From contig PBLM01000018.1 in assembly GCA_002721775.1 (NCBI GenBank), positions 48,069 to 59,742 of the forward strand: 11,674 nucleotides of DNA. The letters run 5' to 3'. Every line of letters starts with the position of its first letter. Positions within the stretch are counted from its first letter, which is position 1. This DNA comes from Rhodospirillaceae bacterium. GTDB taxonomy: Bacteria; Pseudomonadota; Alphaproteobacteria; Puniceispirillales; Puniceispirillaceae. The position numbers were made by a program, and so were the translations under genes. Below, in pieces: positions 1 to 7,784 of the stretch. The notes under the pieces are model-generated. The model did no database searches. It worked only from the letters and a program-made list of their open reading frames with translations, and was not told the DNA's origin.

Positions 1-1512
1 GCCTTGAAAGGAGCAGATGTGTTCCTAGGTCTTTCGGCTGCGAAAGCAATGAGCACAGATATGCTAAAATCCATGGCAGATAGACCCATTGTTTTTGCTA
101 TGGCAAATCCGGAACCTGAGATTATGCCAAATGTAGCCAAAAAAGCCCGTCCAGATGCTATCATAGCCACAGGTAGGTCTGATTATCCGAATCAGGTCAA
201 TAATGTGCTTGGCTTTCCCTATATTTTTAGAGGCGCCCTTGATGTCCGAGCAACAGCCATTAACGAAGAAATGAAGATTGCTGCAGCACACGCCATCGCA
301 ATGCTAGCCAGAGAAGATGTTCCAGATGAAGTCACAGATGCATATGCGGGAGAAAGCTTGCGCTATGGCGAGGATTATATAATCCCTGCCCCCTTCGATC
401 CGCGCCTTATTTCAGCTGTGTCATCAGCAGTTGCTCAAGCTGCAATGACATCTGGAGTTGCCAAAAAGCCTATTGATGATTTGGAATCGTACCGAAGAGA
501 TCTGTCAGCCCGTCTCGACCCTACCGCCTCATTTTTGCAAGAAGTCTTTGAGCGTATCACGCCTGAAAACAAACGTGTTGTATTCACAGAAGGCGAAGAA
601 GAGGTATCTATAAGGGCAGCTCTTGCCTTCAGTAATTCAGGTTACGGCCACCCGATTCTCCTGGGCCGTGAAGTACGCATCAAACAGATAATTGCAGATA
701 TGGGGCTTGATGGGGCAAATGACCTTGAAATTATAAATGCAAAAATTTCTGATCATAATAAGGACTACATAGGCTTTTTGTATAAGAAGTTGAGACGCCG
801 TGGCGTTCTGCAGCGTGACTGCCAGCGAATGGTAAACCATGATAGAAACGTGTTTGCAGCTTGTATGGTAGCCAATAGCCATGCAGATGCACTTGTCACT
901 GGAATGACACGTTCTTTCCAAGCTAGCTTTGAATATGTCACACAGGTTATTGGACCAAAAAAAGACAAAGAATTTGTGACTACATCCATGCTTGTCTCTC
1001 GCGGTCGAACCGTTTTTATGGGGGACACATCAATACATGAACGGCCGTCAGGTGAACAAATGGCTGATATTGCTGAGGTGATTGCTGAAAAGGCACGCTC
1101 AATGGGCCATGTTCCACGAGTAGCCATTCTGTCTTTTTCAAATTTTGGTAGCCCCGAAAGCAAAATTACACAAACGGCTAAGGAGGCCATTGCAGTTCTA
1201 GATAGACGCAAGGTGAAGTTTGAGTACGAAGGTGAAATGACTGCTGACATTGCCCTTGATTACGGCTTAATGCAAAGCCGTTATCCTTTTTCGCGCCTGA
1301 CAGGGCCAGCAAATATTCTTGTAATGCCCGGTCTGCACTCAGCAAATATCTCCTTTAAATTAATGCAGCAGCTTGGTGGTGGATCTGTTATTGGCCCAAT
1401 GATTTTAAATGGCGAATATCCCTTTCAAATTATTCCTATGAGCGCGTCTGTAAATGACCTTGTAAATGCAGCTGCGCTGGCAGCTTATGAATCTTTAGCA
1501 CTGCAGGAGTGA
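1..1512 (+). CDS. maeB: Hybrid malic enzyme (malate dehydrogenase, decarboxylating) with C-terminal phosphotransacetylase-like domain; 5' end cut off by the window
   Basis: The enzyme oxidatively decarboxylates L-malate to pyruvate and CO2 using NADP or NAD; the cofactor cannot be told from this fragment. The reading frame is open from base 1, and 503 codons remain of a family length of about 750-760, so roughly the first 250 residues (the malate-binding part) lie outside. Residues 1 to about 150 are the end of the NAD(P)-binding malic domain: GADVFLGLSA, the ANPEPEI loop, ATGRSDYPNQVNNVLGFPYI and the segment ending PAPFDPRLI. Residues from about 170 on form the phosphate acetyl/butyryltransferase-like domain, with VNHDRNVFAACMVA, the FSRLTGPANILVMPGLHSAN block and a conserved end at DLVNAAALAAYES. 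In characterised hybrid malic enzymes this domain has no transferase activity and mediates acetyl-CoA control (family knowledge). No frame damage is visible. The 159 bases after it hold no clear Rho-independent terminator. Confidence 0.95.
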   Translation, partial: ALKGADVFLGLSAAKAMSTDMLKSMADRPIVFAMANPEPEIMPNVAKKARPDAIIATGRSDYPNQVNNVLGFPYIFRGALDVRATAINEEMKIAAAHAIAMLAREDVPDEVTDAYAGESLRYGEDYIIPAPFDPRLISAVSSAVAQAAMTSGVAKKPIDDLESYRRDLSARLDPTASFLQEVFERITPENKRVVFTEGEEEVSIRAALAFSNSGYGHPILLGREVRIKQIIADMGLDGANDLEIINAKISDHNKDYIGFLYKKLRRRGVLQRDCQRMVNHDRNVFAACMVANSHADALVTGMTRSFQASFEYVTQVIGPKKDKEFVTTSMLVSRGRTVFMGDTSIHERPSGEQMADIAEVIAEKARSMGHVPRVAILSFSNFGSPESKITQTAKEAIAVLDRRKVKFEYEGEMTADIALDYGLMQSRYPFSRLTGPANILVMPGLHSANISFKLMQQLGGGSVIGPMILNGEYPFQIIPMSASVNDLVNAAALAAYESLALQE

Positions 1513-1610
1513 TTTACTAACAAAAAGATGCACTGAATGTATTTGCAGAAAATTGGTCGAAAAAACGTTGTGTCTCTTACCTCCATACAAACAAGACTGT
1601 TAGAGCTCTT

Positions 1611-1626
1611 TCCTTTCTGAAAAGGA
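1611..1626. other. Short perfect inverted repeat in the maeB to lipoprotein gap
   Basis: TCCTTT and AAAGGA flank a CTGA tetraloop. The 6-bp stem is AT-leaning and no T-run follows on either strand, so it is a poor Rho-independent terminator. It lies 46-61 bases before the lipoprotein start codon, where an operator or a 5' leader hairpin is equally possible. The rest of the 1513-1671 gap shows nothing I can name. Confidence 0.25.
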
Positions 1627-1671
1627 TCGCAATAATAGGGGTATTTTTGATAGTCGAACAGAGCAAAAGAC

Positions 1672-2295
1672 ATGTCTACTAAACAAACTGTATTCCATAT
1701 TCCGTATTTTTTGTCCCTGTCAGGCTTGCTCATACTTATTTTTCTGACAGCCTGCCAACCGCTTATAAAAGTGCAATCCGGAAAGCAAACAAAAGTTTCC
1801 ATCATCGCGCCACTACTGGATAAGTCTGCCACTGCTCCTGACCAACACAACCAACCCATAGTGACCGCATTAACCGCTCTTACAGCACAAGATATTGCAG
1901 CTGCACCCTTAAACCCTTCTGAAGAACAGCCTGTGAATGAGGCTGATACAAAAGAGCCAGAAACACCTTCTGTTAAGATAATTCGTTCTTTAGAGCCAGA
2001 AAAGCCTTACGTAAAACCAACCTTTAATCCGGCAGATCTTGTCGGGCGTTCACATTCTTATGTTGGAGCTCAATTTGGACAGGCTGATTTCAACAGGACA
2101 GAGGGCGTAATTCATGTATTGCAATATCGTCAGCCTGATTGTGTTATTGACCTCTTTATCAAAATAGCCAGCAAAACCAATTCCCCTTCCCCTGAAAATG
2201 CTATAATTCTTGGCTGGGCCATGCGTGAACGCACAATCAATCAGCCGCTAAATCAAACCTTATGTCAGCAACAATTTTATGAACGAAAATTATAA
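1672..2295 (+). CDS. Predicted lipoprotein of unknown function
   Basis: This 207-residue protein is probably exported and lipid-anchored. The N-terminus has a short polar start (MSTKQTVFH), a hydrophobic stretch at about residues 11-24 (FLSLSGLLILIF), and a lipobox LTAC at 25-28, so Cys28 would be the lipidated first residue of the mature protein. Residues about 30-115 are Pro/Ala/Thr/Glu-rich and low in predicted structure, like a periplasmic linker. A compact C-terminal domain (about 117-207) begins NPADLVGRSHSYVGAQFGQ and includes VLQYRQPDCVIDLFI; Cys157 and Cys198 could form a disulfide. I recall similar small alphaproteobacterial lipoproteins with a 'G..LG.P....eg....W.Y....C.L' pattern, reminiscent of SmpA/OmlA-like folds, but this is a weak likeness and I give no function. 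Glu-2 is not available for Lol retention logic, since residue +2 is Gln. The start is the ATG just before the signal peptide. It converges on nth with 17 bases between stops. Confidence 0.8.
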   Translation: MSTKQTVFHIPYFLSLSGLLILIFLTACQPLIKVQSGKQTKVSIIAPLLDKSATAPDQHNQPIVTALTALTAQDIAAAPLNPSEEQPVNEADTKEPETPSVKIIRSLEPEKPYVKPTFNPADLVGRSHSYVGAQFGQADFNRTEGVIHVLQYRQPDCVIDLFIKIASKTNSPSPENAIILGWAMRERTINQPLNQTLCQQQFYERKL

Positions 2296-2315
2296 TTTTA
2301 GTACTAAACAGTTCA
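2280..2315. repeat. Nested palindromes between the convergent lipoprotein and nth stop codons
   Basis: Two perfect palindromes sit side by side and share 3 bases: AAAATTATAATTTT (2286-2299) and TTTAGTACTAAA (2297-2308). They are bracketed by the inverted pair TGAAC (2280-2284) and GTTCA (2311-2315). The first contains the lipoprotein TAA stop, and the outer right arm includes the end of the nth stop. Nested dyads between two convergent genes could act as a weak bidirectional terminator or bind a protein, but the stems are almost pure A/T and would be unstable as RNA. Confidence 0.35.
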
Positions 2316-2957
2316 GCTTGATTTCTGCTTAAACAGACAAAACTGCTCAATGAAACAGGATGTACAGTCCGGCTTACGGGCCTTGCAGATATAGCGTCCA
2401 TGTAAGATCAACCAATGATGTGCTCCTTTTTTATAGCGTTCAGGTACACGCCGGAGCAATTCCTTTTCAACAGCATCCGGTGTTTTTCCAGGGGCAAGGC
2501 CTGTTCTGTTACCAACTCCGAAAATATGTGTGTCAACAGCAATTGTTGGCACTCCAAAGGCTTCGTTTAATACTACATTCGCCGTTCTGCAGCCTACTCC
2601 CGGCAGAGCTTCTAATGCGTCTCTATCCTGTGGAACGGCCCCTCCGTGCTGATCAACCAGGATTTCTGACAAGGCCAACACGTTCTTGGCCTTGGTGTTA
2701 AACAAGCCGATTGTTTTTATATGACTGCGAGTCTGCTCAAGACCCAACGCAACCATAGCTTCGGGTGTGTCAGCCTCAGCAAACAGCCTCTTTGTTGCTT
2801 TGTTAACACCTACGTCAGTTGCCTGCGCAGATAAAACGACTGCAACGAGCAACGTATAGGGGTTTTATAACGTCAGCTCAGTTTGGGGGTCAGGATTAGT
2901 ATGGCTGAGCAGAGCAAACATTTCATTGATATCTGACAGACGCATCTTGCGCGGCAT
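2313..2957 (-). pseudogene. nth: Endonuclease III (base-excision repair DNA glycosylase/AP lyase), interrupted by an in-frame stop
   Basis: Intact Nth removes oxidised pyrimidines and nicks AP sites. Reading from the ATG at 2955-2957, 30 codons give an Nth-like N-terminus (MPRKMRLSDINEMF...PDPQTELTL). A TAA at 2865-2867 follows, and the same frame then continues directly as NPYTLLVAVVLSAQATD and the rest of the protein. There is no frameshift, and the restored length is 214 codons against 211 residues in E. coli. The helix-hairpin-helix reads LPGVGCRTA, where the family has LPGVGRKTA. The catalytic lysine (E. coli Lys120) is therefore Arg at codon 124 and the preceding Arg is Cys. HIFRV is HIFGV. 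The catalytic Asp (codon 142) and all four Fe-S cysteines (Cx6Cx2Cx5C, codons 191-207) remain. An in-frame TGA lies just before the ATG, so no longer start exists. A shorter protein from the TTG at 2852 is possible but would lack the N-terminal helix that belongs to the Fe-S domain. Not functional, in my judgement. Confidence 0.85.
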
Positions 2958-3064
2958 TTTGAGCTCTTTTCAATTTTCAAACGTATTCTTATAAGTAGAT
3001 AAATCCAAAATTTTGTCCATATACGGGAACAATTTCCAAAAATTAAGCACCGCAATAAGAAAAA

Positions 3065-3616
3065 ATGAGCCAAAGCACACCCACATTCCTAAACAAACCT
3101 AAAGCACAGCGATGGTTTCATGACAAATCACCAGAAAATGGCGAAGCAATTGTGATTACGCTCTGGCCATACCGGTCTTTATCTTTACGGGGATTCCGTA
3201 TTCTCATAGTTGTACTGGCCAGTGTAATGAGCTTTATTGGGCTGGGTTTTTATCTGCTTGGAGCATGGCCTGTTGTGGGATTTCTAGGTCTAGAAATTTT
3301 TGTCGTCTGGTATGCCTTTAAATGGAACTACAGATCAGGACAGCTTGTGGAAACAGTCGCAATTACGCCACAACAGGTGGACATCACAAGAACAGACTGG
3401 CGAGGACGTTCAAAAACCATTTGTCTGGACGGGGTCTGGATAAAAGCTGAACTAGACACAAAAGAAAAAAGGAGGTGCCGCCTATATCTAAGACAACACG
3501 CAAATAAGTTGGAGATCGGCGCGTTCATGCCTTCCGCCGAAAAACCATACTTGGCAGCTGCTCTTAATGAGGCGTTTACACGCCTGCGTTATGTTTCAAA
3601 AATAGCAAAAACTTAA
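3065..3616 (+). CDS. DUF2244 family integral membrane protein
   Basis: This 183-residue protein matches the DUF2244 pattern in order: a cytoplasmic N-terminus, LWPYRSLSLRGFRI at about 33-46, two closely spaced membrane helices (about 44-65 and 67-87) joined around LGAWPVVGFLGLE, then a soluble C-terminal domain. That domain has the alternating pattern of a small beta-rich fold: VAITPQQVDITR, a WI..E strand, CRLYLRQ, LEIGAFMPSAEKPYLAAAL. The biochemical function of DUF2244 is unknown. Its position between nth and dapB is conserved in many Alphaproteobacteria (recalled family context), which supports the call. The ATG at 3065 follows an A/G-rich stretch (AAGAAAAA) that is only a weak ribosome site, and no better upstream start is present. 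It is divergent from the broken nth, with 107 bases between start codons, and converges on dapB with a 5-base gap. Confidence 0.85.
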   Translation: MSQSTPTFLNKPKAQRWFHDKSPENGEAIVITLWPYRSLSLRGFRILIVVLASVMSFIGLGFYLLGAWPVVGFLGLEIFVVWYAFKWNYRSGQLVETVAITPQQVDITRTDWRGRSKTICLDGVWIKAELDTKEKRRCRLYLRQHANKLEIGAFMPSAEKPYLAAALNEAFTRLRYVSKIAKT

Positions 3617-3621
3617 AAGCC

Positions 3622-4410
3622 TCAGCCAAGCACATCTTCCATACTGTACATACCGGGTTTCCGTGCAGAGGCAAACGCAGCTGCACGCAATGCCCCACGG
3701 GCAAATATTGCTCGACTTCCCGCCCGATGTGTCAACTCAATGCGCTCTTGCTGACTAAAAAAAGTAACCGTGTGTTCACCCGCAACATCACCGCCCCGCA
3801 TAACAGCGAAACCTATATCCCCTTGTCTGCGCTGGCCTGTCACCCCGTCGCGGCCACTGTCCCGAACATCGTCAAAGTTCACATTCCGTCCGTTGGCTGC
3901 TGCCTCGCCAAGAGCGAGCGCTGTTCCTGAGGGCGCATCAATTTTCTGATTATGGTGCGCCTCAACAATTTCAATATCCCAGTCTTGCCCCAGCTGGCCA
4001 GCTACCTGACGCACAATTTGTACCAGAAGGGTCACACCAACAGAGGTATTCGCACAATATACAATAGGAATGTCAGCTGCTGCCTGGATCAACAACTTTT
4101 CCTGTACTTTTGTGAAGCCAGTTGTTCCAATCACCATTGCTGTCCCTGTTTCGCGGGCAATTTCAATATGAGTCAGTGTTGCATCTGGACGGGTAAAATC
4201 AACGATCACACCCCCTTTCCCGAGACCAAGCATACTTGCATCAGCGCTTAAGCAAAAACCATCTGAAGTAAAGCCGACAAGCGGATGGTCAGCATGTTCA
4301 GTTAATGCTTCAATTTCAAATTCAGTATTTTCAGCGACAAGGTCCCTGATCATTTTCCCCATTTTTCCTTCTGCGCCGGGAAGGGCAATTCTGATCACCT
4401 CGCCTGCCAT
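3622..4410 (-). CDS. dapB: 4-hydroxy-tetrahydrodipicolinate reductase
   Basis: DapB reduces 4-hydroxy-tetrahydrodipicolinate to tetrahydrodipicolinate with NAD(P)H, a cytoplasmic step toward meso-diaminopimelate and lysine. Its 262 residues match the family length. The Rossmann dinucleotide motif is GAEGKMG (residues 12-18), a mild variant of GAxGRMG. VIVDFTRPDA and GTTGF follow in the nucleotide domain. The substrate and catalytic motif is EAHHNQKIDAPSGTAL, with His152 as the probable catalytic His and Lys156 as the catalytic Lys. The C-terminal signature regions IGFAVMRGGDVAGEHTV and KPGMYSMEDVLG are intact. The start has a good ribosome site (AGGAG, 9 bases upstream). It is the last gene of the grpE-dnaK-dnaJ-dapB run, 120 bases after dnaJ. 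A 15-base palindrome lies in that gap. Lack of a strong terminator after dnaJ suggests read-through, and a private promoter is not excluded. Confidence 0.97.
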   Translation of the reverse strand: MAGEVIRIALPGAEGKMGKMIRDLVAENTEFEIEALTEHADHPLVGFTSDGFCLSADASMLGLGKGGVIVDFTRPDATLTHIEIARETGTAMVIGTTGFTKVQEKLLIQAAADIPIVYCANTSVGVTLLVQIVRQVAGQLGQDWDIEIVEAHHNQKIDAPSGTALALGEAAANGRNVNFDDVRDSGRDGVTGQRRQGDIGFAVMRGGDVAGEHTVTFFSQQERIELTHRAGSRAIFARGALRAAAFASARKPGMYSMEDVLG

Positions 4411-4441
4411 CTCTTTCTGCTCCTCATGTCTAGCGGGTGCA

Positions 4442-4456
4442 GTCTGAGCCTCAGAC
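4442..4456. promoter_or_regulatory. Perfect interrupted palindrome upstream of dapB (candidate operator)
   Basis: GTCTGAG, one central base, then CTCAGAC: seven perfect base pairs per arm, 32 bases before the dapB start codon. A one-base centre makes a poor RNA hairpin unless the inner pairs open, and no T-run follows, so a terminator is unlikely. A dimeric regulator's DNA site is the simpler reading, but which regulator is unknown. Confidence 0.35.
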
Positions 4457-4530
4457 CATCATGCCCAGCTCCACTGTATCAATCTGCTCTGTTAAAAGCC
4501 AGACAGATGCAAAAAGACAGGTAAGCCCAT

Positions 4531-5637
4531 TCAGGACCACAATTTTTTCACGCGGTTAAGAAAACTAGCGGTCTGCGGGCTGGCATCACCGGCCTGTTCA
4601 AATTCAGCCAGTAATTGAGATTGTTTTTTTGTCAGATTTGTTGGGGTTTCCACATGTATTTCAACAATTTGATCCCCTTGTCCCGCACCGCGTAGAGCTG
4701 GCATTCCTTTTCCGCGCATTCGAAATTTCCGCCCAGTCTGTGTACCCTTTTCAATCTGCAAGCGGGCCATGCGCCCGGCCAATGTTGGCACCTCAATTGA
4801 ACCACCAAGAGCAGCTGTCGACATTGGTACAGGTACACGCAAAAATAAATGACTGCCTTCCCGCTCAAAAATAGTGTGTTTTCTGACATTCAGGAATATA
4901 TAAAGATCACCAGCAGGCGCGCCACGTAAACCAGCTTCTCCTTTGCTAGATAGGCGAATTCGTGTCCCAGTATCAACACCTGCAGGGATATTCACAGACA
5001 GATTTTCAGACTTTTCAACCCGTCCCTGGCCTCGGCAAGACCGGCAGGGATCAGAGATCGTCTCACCCGCACCCTGACAGGATGGGCAGGTCCGCTCAAC
5101 AGTGAAAAAACCTTGCTGTGCACGTACCTTACCACGTCCACCACATCCGGAACAGGTAACAGGACGGCTACCTTTTTCTGCACCGCTACCAGAACAAGCC
5201 TCACAAGTCGAAGAAATATCAGCAACAATGTCCTTAGTACATCCTGAAAACGCTTCATCCAAGTCAATATCCAGATCATAGCGCAAATCTGCCCCGTGAC
5301 GGGACTGACCGCCCCCGGACTGGCCACCAGAAAACTCAGAGAACATTTGCTCAAAAATATCCGAAAATCCGCCACCAAAACCGCCAAAGCCAGCACCACC
5401 ACCAGATGACTGTTCAAACGCCGCATGGCCCATTTGATCATAAGCTGCTCGCTTCTGGCTGTCTTTCAGTACCTCATAGGCCTCACTGGCTTCACGGAAG
5501 CGGTCTGCTGCCGCGTCATCATCTGGGTTGCGGTCAGGATGATTGGCCATTGCCAGCCTTCGGTAAGCTGACTTAATAGTTTTGTCATCCGCATCCCGGT
5601 TGACGCCCAGAACCTCATAGAAATCACGTTTAGACAT
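4531..5637 (-). CDS. dnaJ: Co-chaperone DnaJ (Hsp40, type I)
   Basis: DnaJ delivers unfolded clients to DnaK and stimulates its ATPase. The 368 residues show the full type I layout. The J domain is at 1 to about 70, with HPD at 33-35. A Gly/Phe-rich linker follows at about 75-115. The zinc domain has four CxxCxGxG repeats at Cys145/148, Cys162/165, Cys184/187 and Cys198/201, then two client-binding beta domains and a C-terminal dimerisation segment. All eight zinc cysteines are present. It starts 83 bases after dnaK on the same strand, as in nearly all dnaKJ operons. The ribosome site is weak: an AGGGC lies about 15 bases before the ATG. DnaJ may therefore be made at a lower level than DnaK, as is usual. 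I see no promoter in the 83-base gap. Confidence 0.98.
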   Translation of the reverse strand: MSKRDFYEVLGVNRDADDKTIKSAYRRLAMANHPDRNPDDDAAADRFREASEAYEVLKDSQKRAAYDQMGHAAFEQSSGGGAGFGGFGGGFSDIFEQMFSEFSGGQSGGGQSRHGADLRYDLDIDLDEAFSGCTKDIVADISSTCEACSGSGAEKGSRPVTCSGCGGRGKVRAQQGFFTVERTCPSCQGAGETISDPCRSCRGQGRVEKSENLSVNIPAGVDTGTRIRLSSKGEAGLRGAPAGDLYIFLNVRKHTIFEREGSHLFLRVPVPMSTAALGGSIEVPTLAGRMARLQIEKGTQTGRKFRMRGKGMPALRGAGQGDQIVEIHVETPTNLTKKQSQLLAEFEQAGDASPQTASFLNRVKKLWS

Positions 5638-5720
5638 TAATCGGTTCTGCCCTAAATTTTCAGACTATTAACACTTTTTCAGGCGATACTTAACCCAGCT
5701 ATCTTTCATTCAGTAGAATG

Positions 5721-7637
5721 TCAGGCTTTCTTTGCGTCTTTGTCATCATCGACTTCTTCAAACTCAGCTTCCACCACATCATCATTATCCTGATTGGTGT
5801 TCGTATCTTCAGCCTGCGCATCAGCGACATCCTGTTCACTCTGATAGGCCGCTTCACCCAGCTTCATTAATACAGCTGACAGAGCTTGAGATTTTTCAGA
5901 AATCTGCTGATCATCTTCGCCTCCCAGAGCTGTATTAAGCTCGGCGATTGCTGCTTCTACATCGGCCTTCATAGCCGCGTCAGCCTTGTCACCCAAGTCA
6001 TCTATAGATTTCTGTGCGCCATGCACCAAGGCTTCAGCCTGATTACGGGCCTCAACCTTTTCCCGGCGTTCTTTATCCTGTTCAGCATGAGTTTCCGCTT
6101 CCTGAACCATTTGTTCAATCTCGTTATCGTCAAGTCCGCCTGATGCCTTTATGCTGATTGCCTGCTCTTTTCCAGTTGCCTTATCTTTAGCGCTCACTTT
6201 CACAATGCCGTTTGCATCAATGTCAAAGGTCACTTCGATCTGTGGGACTCCACGAGCTGCCGAAGGAATGCCTTCTAAATTAAACTGCCCAAGAAGCTTG
6301 TTATCGGATGCCATTTCACGTTCGCCCTGATAAACAGAGATCGTCACAGCTGATTGGTTGTCATCAGCTGTTGAAAAAACTTGACTTTTCTTTGTTGGAA
6401 TTGTTGTGTTACGTTCGATTAAACGGGTAAATACACCACCAAGTGTTTCAATTCCCAAAGATAAAGGCGTCACATCCAAAAGTAGGACGTCTTTAACATC
6501 ACCAGTTAGCACACCTGCCTGTATTGCCGCCCCACTGGCAACGACCTCATCAGGATTTACACCTCGATGTGGCTCTTTGCCAAAAAATTTTTCTACGGTT
6601 TCAATGATTTTTGGCATTCTTGTCATCCCACCAACTAGAATCACCTCATCAATTTCACTAGCTGAGACACCAGCATCCTTTAACGCTTTTTTGCAAGGCT
6701 CCAGAGACCGTTTGACAAGTTTATCAACAAGTTGTTCAAGCTTTGAGCGGCTCATCTTTACATTCAAATGTTTTGGCCCTGTTTGATCGGCGGTAATGAA
6801 AGGCAGGTTGACTTCTGTTTGTGTTGTGCTGGACAGCTCAATCTTTGCCTTTTCGGCAGCTTCTTTAAGGCGCTGCAGAGCCATCCTATCAGAGCGCAAA
6901 TCAATACCCTGTTCAGATTTGAATTCATCTGCCAGAAAATCAATTACAACCTGATCAAAATCTTCACCTCCAAGAAAAGTGTCGCCATTTGTTGATTTAA
7001 CCTCAAATACGCCGTCTCCAATCTCAAGAATGGATACGTCAAACGTTCCGCCTCCGAGATCAAATACTGCAATAGTACCCGTTTCTTTTCTGTCTAATCC
7101 ATAGGCGAGGGCTGCTGCTGTCGGCTCATTAATTATCCGTAGAACTTCAAGACCAGCAATTTTACCAGCATCCTTTGTGGCCTGCCGTTGAGCATCATTG
7201 AAATAAGCTGGTACGGTAATCACAGCTTGATCAACGCTCTCACCTAAAAAAGCTTCAGCGTCCTCTTTCAATTTCCGCAAAGTAAAGCTTGACATTTGTG
7301 ACGGTGAATACTCTTCGCCATCAACCTCAATCCAGGCGTCACCGTTTTTTGCCGGTTTGACTTCATAAGGAACGAGTTCAGAAAATTCTTTAATTGCGGA
7401 CTCGTCTGCGCGTCGCCCAATCAATCGCTTCACGGCAAAAATTGTTTTTTCTGGATTAGTCACAGCCTGACGCTTGGCAGGCTGACCAACAAGACGTTCT
7501 CCATCATCCGCAAAACCTATCATTGATGGGGTCGTGCGAGTCCCTTCCGCATTCTCAATAACACGTGTGTCTTTCCCATCCATGACTGCAACACAGGAAT
7601 TTGTTGTTCCCAGATCAATACCTATCACTCTTCCCAT
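5721..7637 (-). CDS. dnaK: Molecular chaperone DnaK (Hsp70)
   Basis: This ATP-driven chaperone of the cytoplasm is 638 residues long, the same as E. coli DnaK. Nucleotide-binding domain motifs are intact: GIDLGTTNS at 6-14, Lys70 in [22 protein letters not shown], the phosphate-2 loop [14 protein letters not shown], and [12 protein letters not shown]. The conserved hydrophobic linker ([13 protein letters not shown]) leads to the substrate-binding beta domain, then the helical lid, ending in an acidic disordered tail around [17 protein letters not shown]. The gene follows grpE after 147 bases and precedes dnaJ. A clear AAGGA ribosome site is about 9 bases from the ATG. Expression should come from the RpoH-type promoter upstream of grpE, with a possible internal vegetative promoter in the grpE-dnaK gap. 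No unusual substitutions were seen. Confidence 0.99.
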   Translation of the reverse strand: MGRVIGIDLGTTNSCVAVMDGKDTRVIENAEGTRTTPSMIGFADDGERLVGQPAKRQAVTNPEKTIFAVKRLIGRRADESAIKEFSELVPYEVKPAKNGDAWIEVDGEEYSPSQMSSFTLRKLKEDAEAFLGESVDQAVITVPAYFNDAQRQATKDAGKIAGLEVLRIINEPTAAALAYGLDRKETGTIAVFDLGGGTFDVSILEIGDGVFEVKSTNGDTFLGGEDFDQVVIDFLADEFKSEQGIDLRSDRMALQRLKEAAEKAKIELSSTTQTEVNLPFITADQTGPKHLNVKMSRSKLEQLVDKLVKRSLEPCKKALKDAGVSASEIDEVILVGGMTRMPKIIETVEKFFGKEPHRGVNPDEVVASGAAIQAGVLTGDVKDVLLLDVTPLSLGIETLGGVFTRLIERNTTIPTKKSQVFSTADDNQSAVTISVYQGEREMASDNKLLGQFNLEGIPSAARGVPQIEVTFDIDANGIVKVSAKDKATGKEQAISIKASGGLDDNEIEQMVQEAETHAEQDKERREKVEARNQAEALVHGAQKSIDDLGDKADAAMKADVEAAIAELNTALGGEDDQQISEKSQALSAVLMKLGEAAYQSEQDVADAQAEDTNTNQDNDDVVEAEFEEVDDDKDAKKA

Positions 7638-7710
7638 TTTCTGATGTCCTTTTTAAATCTTGGTTCCAGAAATCTTTATTCAGCGGCAACCAAAAATTAA
7701 TTGCCAAACA

Positions 7711-7738
7711 TATATAATAATTGTTTTTGTTGATGCAA
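7711..7738 (-). promoter_or_regulatory. Possible internal vegetative promoter for dnaK
   Basis: On the minus strand TTGCAT (7738-7733) and TATATA (7716-7711) are separated by 16 bases, about 75 bases before the dnaK ATG. Both boxes are 4-5 of 6 matches to the sigma-70 consensus. The local A/T richness makes chance matches likely. No CCCC-type heat-shock -10 element accompanies it. The remainder of the 147-base gap holds a weak GGCAA/TTGCC inverted pair (7685-7705) and nothing else I can name. Confidence 0.3.
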
Positions 7739-7784
7739 GAGGCAGGCAAATACCAACGATACCCCGTAAATACGCCTCAACATG

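Noticed and set aside
765..1250. 161-codon open frame antisense to maeB
   Set aside because: It lies entirely inside a well-conserved malic enzyme domain in another frame; the translation shows no recognisable motif or composition of a real protein.
1485..1859. 124-codon minus-strand frame across the maeB end and lipoprotein start
   Set aside because: It overlaps both confident genes and encodes a Cys/Phe-rich sequence with no domain; it is the shadow of the signal peptide region.
2313..2852. Intact short Nth starting at the TTG at 2852
   Set aside because: Upstream codons in the same frame continue the Nth family pattern to an ATG at 2957, so the TTG is only the first start-like codon after the TAA. 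No ribosome site fits it, and the catalytic Lys is lost as well.
2873..3073. Minus-strand 66-codon frame upstream of the nth core, as a separate small gene
   Set aside because: Its end overlaps the true Nth N-terminal codons in another frame. The Nth-like reading (MPRKMRLSDINEMF) explains this stretch better.
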